From Morinoia aosen (Eukaryota > Arthropoda > Malacostraca > Amphipoda > Talitridae): DNA of 64,000 nucleotides. The DNA is taken from positions 36,740,068-36,804,067 of the forward strand of contig CM059566.1 of NCBI GenBank assembly GCA_030386875.1. Reading direction: 5' to 3'. Both the position numbers and the translations under genes were made by a program. Positions 47,883-60,920 of the stretch are shown here, in pieces. The notes under the pieces were generated by a model. It was not told where the DNA came from. It saw only the letters and a program-made list of their open reading frames with translations, and ran no database searches. Each line of letters begins with the position of its first letter. Position 1 is the first letter of the stretch.

Positions 47883-48042
47883 CAGGGATCTCCGAACTTA
47901 CCAGTCTTGAAGCTATACGGATTACACAAGTAAGTTCCAAGGGCCAAAACCGTTTCAATTTTCCTGTCATCTTTAATTTCTAAAGTAGTCGCCGAACACG
48001 CGGTCGAGTTAGCTGTCACGGGCCGTAGTTTGGAGACCCCTA
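47883..48042. mobile_element. hAT-type MITE 3 (different terminal repeat)
   Basis: 160 bp with terminal repeats CAGGGATCTCCGAACT and AGTTTGGAGACCCCTA. The flanks GTATAGAC (47875-47882) and GTTTAGAC (48043-48050) agree at 7 of 8 positions. The CAGGG start and 8-bp duplication are hAT-like. The 117-residue minus frame across it (47765-48118) is therefore not a gene. Confidence 0.87.
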
Positions 48043-48236
48043 GTTTAGACTGAAGTTGAGACGGGCAAATCCATTTGCGTTCCATCACATATAACATTGA
48101 ATCACTTCTCAGTAGCATCTAATGCATTAGATGTATTTCAGCAAGAAATTCGTTGGCTGCACTGGTAATTAAAATTCTGTTCATGCCTCCCCAATCCTAG
48201 CTAACATTTTATGTTTTACGTGTCGTGAGTAATATA

Positions 48237-48589
48237 GATTAGATTAGTCGTTAGTTTTAGCCTCCCTACCCAGCAACAATTGCGATCCAAAGAGAGGAAG
48301 GAGGAAGGCACCATTTAGTATGGAGTTAAGGAAACGCGGAATCTACGCAGAAAGGCATAGAAACAGTTAGTTGTGAAAGAAGATTATGAAACAAGACCAA
48401 AGTTGAAGAAGACAGTAGTAGGTGCTGAAAAACAGGACAGCAGTGAACCGAAAAAAGGTGGTCCTTAACATACAAAAACATTTTATTTCAACAAAAAGAA
48501 GGCCTACCTAACTCTCAGCTCAGGCCCTCACATTGTCCCCCTGGGAGCGCTAGTTCCCATAGATACAATAATTGTATCCCCCTGAGGGG
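48237..48589 (-). mobile_element. RepA copy 14, full length with perfect 13-bp target duplication
   Basis: 353 bp from GATTAGATTAGTCGTTAG to CCCCCTGAGGGG. The perfect duplication CGTGAGTAATATA lies at 48224-48236 and 48590-48602. It is the youngest-looking copy. It shares CCTCCCTACCCAGCAACAA with the copies in the two composite elements, so it belongs to the same subfamily. Confidence 0.95.
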
Positions 48590-48602
48590 CGTGAGTAATA
48601 TA

Positions 48603-50588
48603 TGTGTGTCTAAAGTAATAATATATGGGTATATAAGATCCAAGCATCGCAGCAATGGTCCCAATGAACGTTTTTACTCTTGACACTTACAACTGATTGA
48701 TGGCTGATACAAAAGAGACCTTAGAAGTTAATTTAACAAGAAAGCATTATGGTTATTTACACGACTCTTATCAGGTCTTACGATTTAAACTCACTATCTT
48801 TAACGAAATCAAAAATATGAAATCAAATTAATAAAAGATATTCCAGGTTGTATCATACGAAAAATTTTAGAATAACTTCTTCATTACTAGAAAAATTCCA
48901 TGATCACACGATAAAAATGAAATTAAAAACACACGATTGACTTATAATAGAATAAAAAAGCAGAACTAACAAAACCGTTGGGCTTCCTCGATAATAAAGA
49001 GCAACAAAAGCGTCCAGATAAAATACCTAGCATGAGCACACACCAGGCGCTTCAGCTTAGAAAAGCAAACTTTTATGACAAAATTGCTGAGATATATTCA
49101 AGCGTGTTTTGAGACAGTTGAACAATGACAGGCATACGAAATGATGCTCATTAGTTTGTTACGTGAAGTTCCTGGTGTGATGAACTACAACGCGGCAATG
49201 CACAAGGCAATCCCTACAGGTCCAATGATTCACGCACGCACACAAGAGGCACGAGATGGCATTGCCGGAAGTGGATATGATGAAATGTGCCACGTCCGTG
49301 CCACGAATAAGAACCAAATTGCTGATCGTAAATTGCACTCGCAACGCCCTTTTTGGGGAAGAGTTAAACTTGCTCGTGATCGACCGTCACGCAGAACAAT
49401 GCGCTGCAAGACAATAAAATAAAACGACTACAAAACAGAGTAACTTTCAGGTAAACAAAATGCGTTCGAAAATCTTTCCTCACAAAAGTATAACGAATGG
49501 CAGAGAGATATCAGCATAATTGCCACAGCTGTTCTTTCGAAGTCATGTGCATCAAAATTGGCACAGGATGCTGAGCACGCAAGCTCGTGCCGTGATGGTA
49601 GAACCATAGAGTTTGACGTTCTACACAAAGGTACAAAAGACGAACGGAATAAACCTAACAACGACTGGAGTTTCATTTCGACACGAAGCGAGTACTTCTT
49701 ATGCGCTTTATTCATACCATACACTGGACCCTAACGAGGGTCTGAGCAAGACTGACGGGAAATAAATTGTTCACTATAAATGATGGATTCAACATGAGGT
49801 GACTCGACAGCAATCAGCGCTGAAAATTTCCTCAAAAACTAGCCAATATAGAATCCTAGTAACCCACAGACAACGTTGTTTTCCAGCATTAGAATTAAAT
49901 CTAAAAAGTTTGGGCGTTTAGAACACCAAGAGAAGTAAACTTGCTACGCAGCACTTGACACCAAAGTGAGACGCAACATTAATATTCTTGTGGGTGACTT
50001 GAACATGCCAGCGGTGGCGCAGCTGTGTGGACTGGAAGTACAATGGTGGCGGCAGGAGGAAACGCTGAAGATGATGGTTGTCACTCGCGCATGAACATGT
50101 CGCACACTGGCATTGACATACAAAGAGGGACAGACACACAAAAGTGTGCACGAGGTCACGACGACATAATCCTTGCCGTGGGATCAGCCCACCAAACACA
50201 CGCCACCTTCAGGTCACCGAGTTCTAACTTCGCAAGTGCGACAACAAATGTCCGACTCGTGTCCGTGCTGCTGGACAAACTTCTCGACCTGAAATTATGT
50301 TCAACTTGGCGCGCATCTGTTTTCACTTTTTACCTCTCGAAATGTTTTTTAATTTACCACGTGAAAATTTCATACAAATTTCCTCAATATGACTATACTA
50401 TGAGTAATGAAGATTGAACTTCAGAATTACTGCACCTCTCTGCCTGCACTAGAACATTGCTCGCGGATTTTGACACATAGCCTTTTTTAGAGAGGAAGTT
50501 TGGACCGACAATTATACCTCGGAACTCAGACAAATCGGAATTCTTTTTTTCCAGGAACATAAATAGAATGCATCGAAAAATGACGGTG
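48603..50588. other. Non-coding stretch
   Basis: No gene supported. Frames on both strands at 49141-49422 and 49918-50417 overlap each other and show no motif. Confidence 0.4.
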
Positions 50589-50600
50589 CGAATAAAGCGA

Positions 50601-50973
50601 TTAGATTTGATCACGAGTATTAGCCTCTCTAACCAAAACCAAGGTGTTCAAAAAAGAAGAAGGATGAAGACACCATTTAGAATATAGAGTTAGGGAACGC
50701 AGAGTCTATGTACAAGGTATGCTCTCACGCAAACGCCCTACGCACAAAAACAGTGCAAGGAATGGAATTTATGATATAAGATAAAAGTTGAAGAGCGAGT
50801 CAGAGGTGCTAAAAAAAATGTCAGAGGTGAACAAAAAAGGATGGCACACAGTAAAAATCAAAACCTATTCTATTCCAACAAAAAGAGCCTGCCTAACTTT
50901 CAGCTCAGGATCTCACATTTTCTCCTCGGTAGCGCTAATTCTCATTACTACAAGAGTTGTCTCCTCCTGAGGA
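50601..50973 (-). mobile_element. RepA copy 15, full length with perfect target duplication
   Basis: 373 bp from TTAGATTTGATCACGAG to GTCTCCTCCTGAGGA. The perfect 12-bp duplication CGAATAAAGCGA lies at 50589-50600 and 50974-50985. The body is fairly diverged from the other copies despite the intact duplication. Confidence 0.92.
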
Positions 50974-50985
50974 CGAATAAAGCGA

Positions 50986-53976
50986 GTAAAATTGAAAGAC
51001 TGAACGGCGTTACATTAAATATAAATCAAGATAGCCCCAAAGTACGAGACAAATATTACAAGGGCAAGTACACCGTAAATAAAGCAAACAATTTTTTTTT
51101 AAACAAAATAGAATGATGAAGAGAAATAAAAATATAAATTTCCCTATTATATCAAATTCACTCCCAAAAACTACATAAAAACAAGTGCTCGAATGTAAAT
51201 AGAGAATATGCTGTGAGTACCACAAGACATGATACTTTCAAAGGAAATTATATTTCATATTTCCAATTGGTCGATTCGAAGGAAATGGGCAGAATTGCTT
51301 CTGATTTGCAAAAAATCAAACCTTGATGAAACGAGCAGAATTACATCGCATTCGTTTCAAATCATACCATGATTAGGAGATACAACAAAGGGCTGTGGTT
51401 GATTTAGTAACAATTCAACAGTAAAAACTATTCCACAAGTTTGGCCACTTCTAGAGAGCATGCTGTCGTCGTGGAAAAACAGAAAACCGATAACTTAAGA
51501 AGGAATTGGAAGTCATTCAGACAGTCACAACGTTATACTAGGTCAAAATTCGAAACAAGAGTTAGTTCTGCAAAACGCGCGTTCGTCGGACATCACTAAC
51601 GCATGCACAATAACCACGAGTAAAACACGCTGTTGGCTGAGACGCACAGGCTACATGAGCAATGAGAAGCACAAACTGTTAAACTTATTTGTGATAAGAG
51701 CATAAATTTGTATGGACAAATTAGCACAAACGCTGACATTTGGCCCCTCTCACGCCACACACATCCGCAGTGTGAAGGTTCAAAACAGTCTGGCGGAAGC
51801 GTCACAAAAGCTGAAGATTTCGAACAAAATATCACAAGAAAAGGTAAACTATATAGTCGCTTATCTGATTACAAAGCCTAATGACTGCCAAAAACATCCC
51901 CGCGGAATAATAAACGAAGAGGAAAATGATACGTGAAACAACAGTTTAGTAATAAAAACTCCTTCGAGCCTAGAAAGACGTAGAAAACGGGCACGCTTTT
52001 CGGGAGATAAAAAGAGTTCCCATGTAATCTGAGGAGGACTACGTAATCTTAAATCTTCAGAACGCACAAAGCAAATACAGACTGCACGTTACTACGCTAA
52101 TTTAAGGAAACGCAAGGAGACGAAAAGCATCAACGAGCACTATGAAAGCAAAATAAAAGGCATTCAGGAATGCAGATTGACATGGAGAGTCGGTTAAAAT
52201 TCAACTTGAGAACACTAAGCATGAAAACCTTAAAATTAGTTTTTGGCCGTAAGCAAGATGTTGTCTAGGCAGCACAAAGAAAGCTTTCCTCGAGACTCGG
52301 GAAGACTTGCATGGGCTACAAAAGAGCAAGGTAAAGCGTTGGCCGATGAGAGGTGTCCCTGTGCACCTCGGCAGCACGACTAAAGCATTAGGCGTGAACA
52401 AAAGCCAGCATAATGATCATGTCCAGCCCGAATAACGAACACTTGCGAGCGCTCTCACAATGAACAACTCGCAACGATATCAACGTTTCTTTTCCATTGC
52501 AGAAAAAGCGTACATGAACGCTCACGAATGAAAGATTTATCCACGTAAAATAATTCTCAGCTATCTTTTAGCTTAATAGGAAGCATAGGTTGTGAATTTT
52601 ATAACCCTAGACCTGTGAACTAAATACTTGAACATGACAGATCCAATTTACTCAAGTGAATGGTACTTTTTGCCATATGTACAGGTAAACGTTCGAGGAG
52701 TTCCAGTGGACTGTAATGCATAGTGTTGAACTTGGTTGCTCCTCAGAAGTTCAACTCACACAACAGACGTGTAAGATAGGTGCAACATCAACAACTTAGT
52801 TTTCTTGTCACCATGATTCATAATTTTAGAATATCCGTTAACTAGACGAGTTACGGCACCGAAGAACCAGGAAGAACTTGCGGATGCCAGATGCGAATAG
52901 GTAACTAGCCGGAGAAGTTGACCCACCAAAAGAAAGGAAGGACACAGGGAGTTGGGGCGCCTTTTTAGTTGTCAAACATCAACATCCCAATGGTAACACG
53001 CTCACGACTCCCGTCGTTGTGTTGTGTCTAAAAACGCACCACCTGCAACGACTGTCTGAAAAGTGATCTATGAGCTACAAATTGCACAAATTTACGTTTT
53101 TTTACCGCAAAGAATAGAGCCAAATCGATGAATTTTCCAGATAAGTTGAACACTGATGTATTTTCCTATTCTTCTAAAATGATTATTAAAGAGATCTCGA
53201 GCAAGTCTAAATACAAGCGTATCTTAACATTATTGCACGCTTTATTGGAAACTGGAAGTATCTCTCCAATCCAAACAAACAGGTTGACGAAAATCTAAAT
53301 ACAAGCAGGAACATGAAAAACGTGATACATTGACAAGGAAGTATGATTGAAATGTTCATGAAGACCCCCCAAAAATTCACTACACACATACGTAACATCC
53401 ACAGAATTATAACTTCAATATCATTGCACTTCCGCTTCAGTGTCATCTCGCTTCGATCAAGATGCATGAAATTTTGATTTATCACTTTTTGATGCTAAAT
53501 ACTGTGGGGCTGTACTTTGCTGATAGTCTAACGAAAAAATAAATCAACAGCATGAATGCACTTATTTAATATAAGCCCACCGTGTGAAGTCCAGAGTTGA
53601 AGCATTAACTGCTAATGCAAATACAACGTAATCTGGACTAAGCATCACTGCTGCAGAGCTATGCAAATAAGGGACGGCAACAATGAGAGGCAGTCAGAAA
53701 GCGGATGATTAGAGGGTCTGATTTCAGTAGCTGGCTTTGAGCACAAAATATCATATATTTAAACGATTTTTAATTCTGAGGAATTAAATCTAGCGAGAAT
53801 GCAAATCCGTGACAGGCCAATTCCTTCTTTCCGAGTAAAGAGCTCAAGAGTAGAGCAACTAATGCATTTCATTGCCGGGACAAGTACTCCAAGGAAGTGA
53901 TACAAGTATTATATATCGAAGAGAAAACACGAATTTCTAATTTCAAGTGGTTTTAAGAGACGACTGTTTTCCAAAA
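50986..53976. other. Non-coding stretch
   Basis: About 3 kb with no recognised gene. Short frames at 51596-51936 and 52201-52401 have no motif. Confidence 0.4.
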
Positions 53977-53990
53977 GAAATGCACTATCA

Positions 53991-54314
53991 TTATTATTAT
54001 TATTATTATTTTATAAGAAAGTTTTAGCCTCCCTTAACCACGACAAAGATGTTCCAAGAGAGGAAAGAGGAAGGCACCATTTAGTATGGAGTTGAAGGAA
54101 CGCGGAATCTATGCACAAGGTGCATAGAAACTGTAAGCTAGGAAAGAAGTTCATGAAACAAGAAAAAAGTTGAAGAAGAAAGTAGTAGGTGCTGAAAAAC
54201 AGGACAGCAGTGAACGGAAAAAAGATGGTCCGTAACAAAACAAAAACCTATTTTATTACAACAAAAAGGAAGCCTACCTAACCTTTAGCTCGGGCACTCA
54301 CATAGTCCCCCTGG
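53991..54314 (-). mobile_element. RepA copy 16, 5'-truncated, (TAA)n tail, target duplication
   Basis: AAATGCACTATCA flanks the copy on both sides (53978-53990 and 54316-54328). The left end is a (TTA)n run (53991-54012), i.e. a (TAA)n tail on the minus strand. The right end stops at CATAGTCCCCCTGGG, before the distal hairpins. Tail, duplication and truncation together show that the sense strand is minus and that the copy arose by reverse transcription. Confidence 0.93.
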
Positions 54315-54328
54315 GAAATGCACTATCA

Positions 54329-56146
54329 ATAGAGATGAAGTGTTTTGAAGAAATAAAGAATATGCCAGAAAGGACACAATCCCTTCAGAAAGAAAATACG
54401 AACTTCAAAGAGAAAACCAGTATTTCCATGACGGACAAATACAAGAGAACGAAAACTTGTCGAGACTTCAACCGATACATGTGACCAAGTCTACTAATAC
54501 ATAGCGCAGAACACAAATTCGCACAACATGAGGTAGCATTTCATGCCACACGATTAAATCGAGTACCAAGTGGTCTCAGAAAACGTTACTGCAGCTAGCT
54601 CGTCAACTCTAACATGAGATGAACATAGAGAAATAATCACACTAGCGACACGGGCTAGTTAAAATAAAAGGCTGCGGCAAAGGCCACCAGATGGTCGGCC
54701 CAGTGATGACTCATGGTGTCCAGGCGCGGGACACGCGGCAGCCCCGACACCTTAATAGGAAACACCGCTACCGAGCTAATGTATAAATAAATAAATAGAC
54801 AAGATGAATAAATTAATTAAAATAATACGTAACTAACAACTCTCCAACAAAATCTCAAAGAAATGAATGGGACAGGAGGTGCTGCGAATTGAACTTGATC
54901 TCAGCAGAATGTAAAGTCGGATGACCACCAAGTGACACAAGCGCATACAATACAACAGCAAGTGACGTCAGGAACGAGGTGAGGAGCCCATTCTCATTGC
55001 TACTGAACTTCAACCTCGTCAGACGTATATCGCATGCGAGCACCTAACTCATTTACTGACATTTTTCACGTACCAACACCAATAAATTCCTCCTTACCAT
55101 GACGATTTTTTACGTTATGTTGACACCGCTATCGGATGAGGCATTACCAATGGAATCGTATATATGCCCTAAAAATAGACACCATCCCTGATAACGCTTC
55201 ATAAATTTCGCATCTCACATTTATCCCTTCATATCTCTCTGGAATGAAGTTGCACAAAGAACAAAGGTGGAGAAGCATGAATAGCGCTGTAGTAAACTCT
55301 GGCACACTCATGACCTAGCACGTCAGACATATAGTTCCTTTTATCCTTTTATCGTATGGAAAACTCAAAAAGGCAATTACACCAAACGCAGAGACGATGT
55401 TTCACACACGAATTCAATACAAAATCTTCCTCAATTTAATCGATCACTTCTAGTAGGAAATAAAGGTTTGTGGGGCTGCCAAAGCTGCTGCTGAGCTCGC
55501 TAAGTTCCAGCAGACGAGCGCCGAATTTTGAGCCAGTCAATGAGCTCTAACGTCTTCTGTGGGTTTTGACTCCACAACCTATGAACACGAAACTATTTTC
55601 GCTCGTAAATCTTTCACGACAGACGTCACAGGCCCCACAAATAACTTGGGAGAAAATCGTTGCCTTTCAGACAGAAATGTCAGGAGAGGAGGAATTTGCG
55701 AGATCAAGGATACTGCGGGACACAAATTGACACAAAATGAGTGAAATACATCACTTTTAACATAATTTAAAAAACTACGTTGATGCACCTTACCGTTTCA
55801 TCGATGTTAAAACGATATGAGCGAACCACTCAATATTAAGTGGTAAATACGACCGCTTTGTTGCTTTTTAAAGCTGCACATCGCAAGAAGCATGAAAAGA
55901 AAGAGCTTGATGTGGAGTCATTAAAGAAGCTCCTGTTCAAACATGGAAAAAGACCGACGACTTCTTCGAGCAAGTAACGAACTTCTATACTTTCATTGCC
56001 GGAGAAAAATTTGCCAGAGACATTGAGGCCAAAAGTTGTGCACAAATTATACAGCGACTCTCACCCCCGGGAAGTGCAAGATGGAATACCAGGAGATGAG
56101 AGCGGGTATCGTGACCTTATCTCAATGAGACGCGCATGTCATGAAT
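54329..56146. other. Non-coding stretch
   Basis: No gene recognised. Confidence 0.4.
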
Positions 56147-58826
56147 AGTGATGCAAAAAAACGGTTTTGTTTGATTGCGTTTTTTTTTTGCAAAAAAAAA
56201 CGTGTTTTTTATGTGTGTTTTTTTTTGCACACCTAAATTTTGTCAGGTATATGTCTGGGTTTTTTTGGGACACCTAAAATATATTAATATCCATGTTTTT
56301 TTAGTCATTTTATTGTTATAAAAACATCAAAAAGAAACCATACAGTAAAAGTAATGGCAGATAACCCACAATTACCTAGAGGCGTCTAAGAGGAACAGCA
56401 GGAGCCACAGAACTTATATCGATGGAGTCAAAATTTAGAGCTTACTATCTCTACTATGTCTGATTTTATTTTTATGTGACCAAAAAAAATCAGACATAGC
56501 AGAGATAATAAGCTCTGAATTTTGACTCCATCAATATAAGTTCTGTGGCTCCTGCTGTACCTCTTAGACTCCCCTAGGTAATTGTGGGTTATCTGCCACC
56601 ACTTTTACTGTATGGTTTCTTTTTTATGTTTTCATTACAAAAAAAGACTAAAAACAATAGATATTAATATATTTTAGGTGACCAAAAAAATATGCTGTTT
56701 TATTTACAAAAAATTCTGACAAATAAAAATGAATATTAATATATTTTCTGGTACCAAATATAACCATGCTGTTTTTTTTACAAAGAATCATGACTAAAAA
56801 ACAATATATTTTATGTGACCTAAAAAGCCCCATGCAGTTTTTTTAAAAAAAAAACATTTTTTACTAAAAAACCATGACTGAAAAAACATGAATATATTTA
56901 TGAGACCAAAAAAATGTTTTTGTACTAAAAAATCATGACTAAAAAACATGAATATATTTATGAGACCTAAAAAAACCAATGCTGTTTTTTAAAAAATGTA
57001 TTTTTTACAAACAATGATGTATAAGAAAACCTGGATATGAATATATTTTATGCAACCAAAAAACCATGCTGTTTTATTTTATGTATTTTTCATAAAAAAT
57101 ATGTCTTAAATTCATGGATATTAACATATTTTATGTTACCAAAAAAACCATTGTTTCTTTTTAAACATGTTTTTTTATTAAAAAGTTATTATGATTCATT
57201 TTTTGGTCATGACTTCTTTGTAAAAAAAAACCCTCAGGGGGATACAACTATTGTATCTATGGGAACTGGCGCTCCCATGGGGACAATGTGAGGGCCCAAG
57301 CTGAGAGTTAGGTAGGCCTCCTTTTTGTTGAAATAAAATGTTTTTGTTGTCGAGGACCACCTTTTTTCGGTTCACTGCTGTCCTGTTTTTCAGCACCTAA
57401 TACTGTCTTCTTCAACTTGGATCGTTTCATAATCTTCCTTCCTCTCTTTGGATCGCATTTTTTGCTGGGTAGGGAGGCTAAAACTAATGACTAATCAAAT
57501 CTGTAAAAAAAACATGGATATTAATTTGTTTTATGTGACCAGAAAACCATGCTTGTTGAAAAAAATTTTTTTTACAAAAAACAGGAGTGTTATTAAATTT
57601 TATCTGACCAAAAAACATGACATTTTAAAAACTGTTTTTTCACAAAAAGTCATTAATATCCATGTTTTTACATCATGATTTTTTGGTAACAAAAACATTA
57701 TCTAAAAAAAAACACCATGGTTTTTTTTTGCATATAAAATATATTAATATTTACATTTTTAATCATGATTTTTTTGTAAAAAGATGTTTAAAAAAAAACA
57801 GCATGGTTGTTTATGGTAAAATAAAGTATATTAATACCCGTGTTTTTCAGTCATGACTTTTTTGAACAAAAACATTCAAAAAATAGCATGGATTTTTTGG
57901 TCTCATAAGATATATTAATATCCATTAGAACCATACCAGGTCTTAGAATAAAATATCCACAAAGAATCTATTCACTCTATAAAACCTTTCGGAGACTAGC
58001 TCCATCCTCAGTAAGTCATTCAGTCAAATGTTTTTCAAAGGAACAGTGAAAATTCATTGTCCATTTCACCAAATTTTACTGAATGACTGAGGATGGAGCT
58101 GGTCTCCAAAAGGTTTTATGGAGTGAATAAATTCTTTATAGATATTTTATTCTAAGACCTAGTACAGTTCTAATAAACATGATTTCAATATTAACAGCAT
58201 TCTTTGTTTATAAGTTTCTAAAGACAATTCGATTAAAGAAAAATAACTTTCGTTCGTCATGATTTTTTTAAAATGTTTTTGAAAAAAACAATTTTTTTGG
58301 TCCCATAAAATATAATAGCCATGTTTTTTTAGTCAATATTTTTCTGTTAAAAAACAATGTTTCAAAAAAAGCAGCATTGGATTTTTAAGGTCACAAATAT
58401 ATTATTATCCATGTTTTTTTCATAATTTTTGTATAAATAACATGATTTTTTCTTTAAAAAACAGCATGGTTTTTTAGTCACATCTCTATCAATGACCATA
58501 AGTAAAGATATGTTACTTTATCACACCATTTTGGGAGTTGAAGGTCATTCACATGTATTGTAAAATTAATGAAATATCAAAGCATGAAACCGCAGTAAAT
58601 GAAAAATTTCATAAAACCATAGAAAACCATCAATTGATAAGTATGCTATTTTATTTTGTAATTTGACATGAAAACAAATAATGTAATGTGGTTCTTTTTC
58701 TTGCTGAGTTATTTTCAGACAAAATATAAAAAAAATATCCACGTTTTTTTGGCCACGTTTTTTTTTTGTAAAAAAACGTGTTTTTTTTTTAAAAAACGGC
58801 AAGGTTTTTTTTTCAGTCGCATCTCT
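56147..58826 (-). mobile_element. Right copy of inverted AT-rich composite element
   Basis: Reverse complement of 2706-5368 over its whole length: AGTGATGCAAAAAAACGG at the left, then palindrome P2 (about 56318-56634), the RepA insertion (57231-57501), palindrome P1 (about 57925-58174), and GCATCTCT at the right. Differences are scattered substitutions and changes in T/A run length (2680 against 2663 bp). There is no coding. The flanks outside both copies do not match, so the duplication seems to stop at the element ends. Confidence 0.78.
57231..57501 (+). mobile_element. RepA copy 17, inserted in the right composite
   Basis: Starts CCCTCAGGGGGATACAAC and ends ACTAATGACTAATCAAATC. It has the same internal deletion as the copy at 4061-4338, and the poly-A form of the TGTTTTTTTTACA flanks. 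It is plus-sense only because the whole composite is inverted, so it is not an independent insertion. Confidence 0.88.
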
Positions 58827-60551
58827 AGTCATTAAACTACAAGTGCAGCGCTTAAATTAGCAATCCAGGCGTGTTCTCAAATTTCTGTTATAGATTTAAA
58901 ATTCTTTCATTCCTCAAGCTAATTAACGGACGGTAAACATTACATTCACGCTTAAAAAAAAAAATTCTCTCTACATAGAGCAAGCCATTAAATACGAGCG
59001 TTCATAATTGGCAAGAAATACAGCAGATCAGAGGTTAGAAGAGATCCACGCATGTGTACCGGAGCGCATGGCTCCCACATAATAATGGCTCTCCGTTGAG
59101 GACCAGAGCACCATAACAAGAGCGGCCGTCGAATGCGGCACGCATATAGGGCGAGCTGAGTCGAGCACCAGAGTGTGCGAGCGCCGCGAAGTTCCCAATA
59201 AGAAGGTACGGCCTCAAATTAAACCAATCAAATAGAAGCTAAGGGCAGTAATTGCTAAGTGCCATTATGATTCAATAGAATAATTACCAAAGCACTCAGT
59301 AATAATCGCTGATTACCAAGTACAAAAATGGAGATGTCAAATGGGTACAACTTTAGGTAAAAGAGAGTAGTATGGAAAAAATGTTTCCATTAAGCGGTAC
59401 GACGTTCATTAAAACATTGAAACAACATCATTTCAGAACGAACCAACTGCAGCAGAAATTACGAACTACACGGAGTATGAATCTTAGTAATAACATTCTG
59501 GAATGAGAGCGAATTGAAATTTAAATGAAAGTTACACAATGAACTACACTTCTCAGTAGTGATATCTCAATTTAATGAAGACAATTCCCAGCAGAATCAC
59601 ACTTCCAACGCAAGCCGACAATTGTTATTCAATGAAATGCACTTCCCAGTATTGACATTTCATCATTTGTTAGACACAAAAGACTAATGAAGCAAACAGC
59701 ATTGCACTTTCAGAGACGAAAAAACGCCGTCTAGTCATACGAAAAATGTACATCCAGCTGCGGCAATGAGGACACTAGTTATAGCCCAAGCTTTCGCCCG
59801 AATTAGCGTCAGTTGTCATCAATGACGAGTGTATATTTTTTCAAAACTTTTTCTGATGCTCACAAAATAATATCTAATAAAATATTTTGTTTAAGAAGCA
59901 TTATAATCATACTTCATTCAAATATTACACATGAATAATGAGCGTTCAACGAGTTGCGGGTATCTCTCCAGCGAGGACTCCAACAGTCCAATTAAGACGA
60001 CTAGGAGAAAAGGTTGACGGTCTGCATGGGCACGTGGACGGACCGCACGAAGGCCAGCGAGGGGGAAGCGCTGCGCACAAGCAGAACAAATAGGGAGCTG
60101 AGCCGTACAGCAGGTCGTGTTTCCTCACACGAGGGGCTCTAAAAATCGCCAGAAATAAGACCTGCAATAAATCAAGACCTTCTGCCAGCGCCGGCTGAAG
60201 AATGCAATGAGGCGATCAGGGTGCCTTCGTCGGGTCAAGAACGATCAGGGTTACCTCATCGCGCCACCGAGAGAAGATAGGCGAAAAGTATGGTCTTCAT
60301 CGAAGGCTATCACTAAAACTTGAAGCGATAGTCTCAGCCTAAAAATTTCGCAGAAAATATTAACTTTCCCGAGGAATTCAGCGCTGCCATATCCCTCAAG
60401 CAGCCCAGTGCTACCAGTATACCCGTACTGCAAGTACCCTTCTCAAGCCATCCCATACTGGACATCCTTCGTAAGCAGTACAGTATTGTCAACAACCCTA
60501 CAACGGAAACAGCGACCGACTGTGAGTATCTCTCTACAGCAAACTAAAATT
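58827..60551. other. Non-coding stretch with two GC-rich patches
   Basis: GC-rich patches at 59035-59215 and 59950-60270 hold short open frames on both strands (for example a plus-strand run containing EKVDGLHGHVDGPHEGQRGG near 60018-60078). There are no splice sites or motifs good enough to call exons. Confidence 0.35.
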
Positions 60552-60920
60552 GGTTGAATGATTGAAGTTATTTCAGCCTCCCTTACCACAACAAAGATGT
60601 TCGAAGAAGGAGGATGGAGGCACCAATTAGTATCTAGTTAAGGGAACGTGGAATCTATACACAAGCTGCGTTCCCGCAGAGAATCCTCTGCTCATACAGA
60701 CAATAAGTTGAGAACGAGGGTTAGGAAACAAGAAAAAAGTTGGAGAAGAATGTCAGAGATGCTGAAAACCCAGATTACAGCGAACCGGAAAAAAACGGTC
60801 CTTATCAAAGCAAAAACATTTCAACAAAAAGAAGCCCTGCCTAACTCTTAGCTCGGGATCTCATATTTTCCCCCTGATGGCGCGTATTCTTTTAGATACA
60901 ATAGTCGCAACCCCCTGAGG
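60552..60920 (-). mobile_element. RepA copy 18, near full length
   Basis: TTTCAGCCTCCCTTACCAC to GCAACCCCCTGAGG, with all middle blocks. The tail is AT-rich and diverged (GGTTGAATGATTGAAG). No clear target duplication. Confidence 0.78.

Noticed and set aside
47765-48118. 117-residue minus-strand frame
   Set aside because: It spans a hAT-type MITE with target duplication; part of the frame is the terminal inverted repeat.
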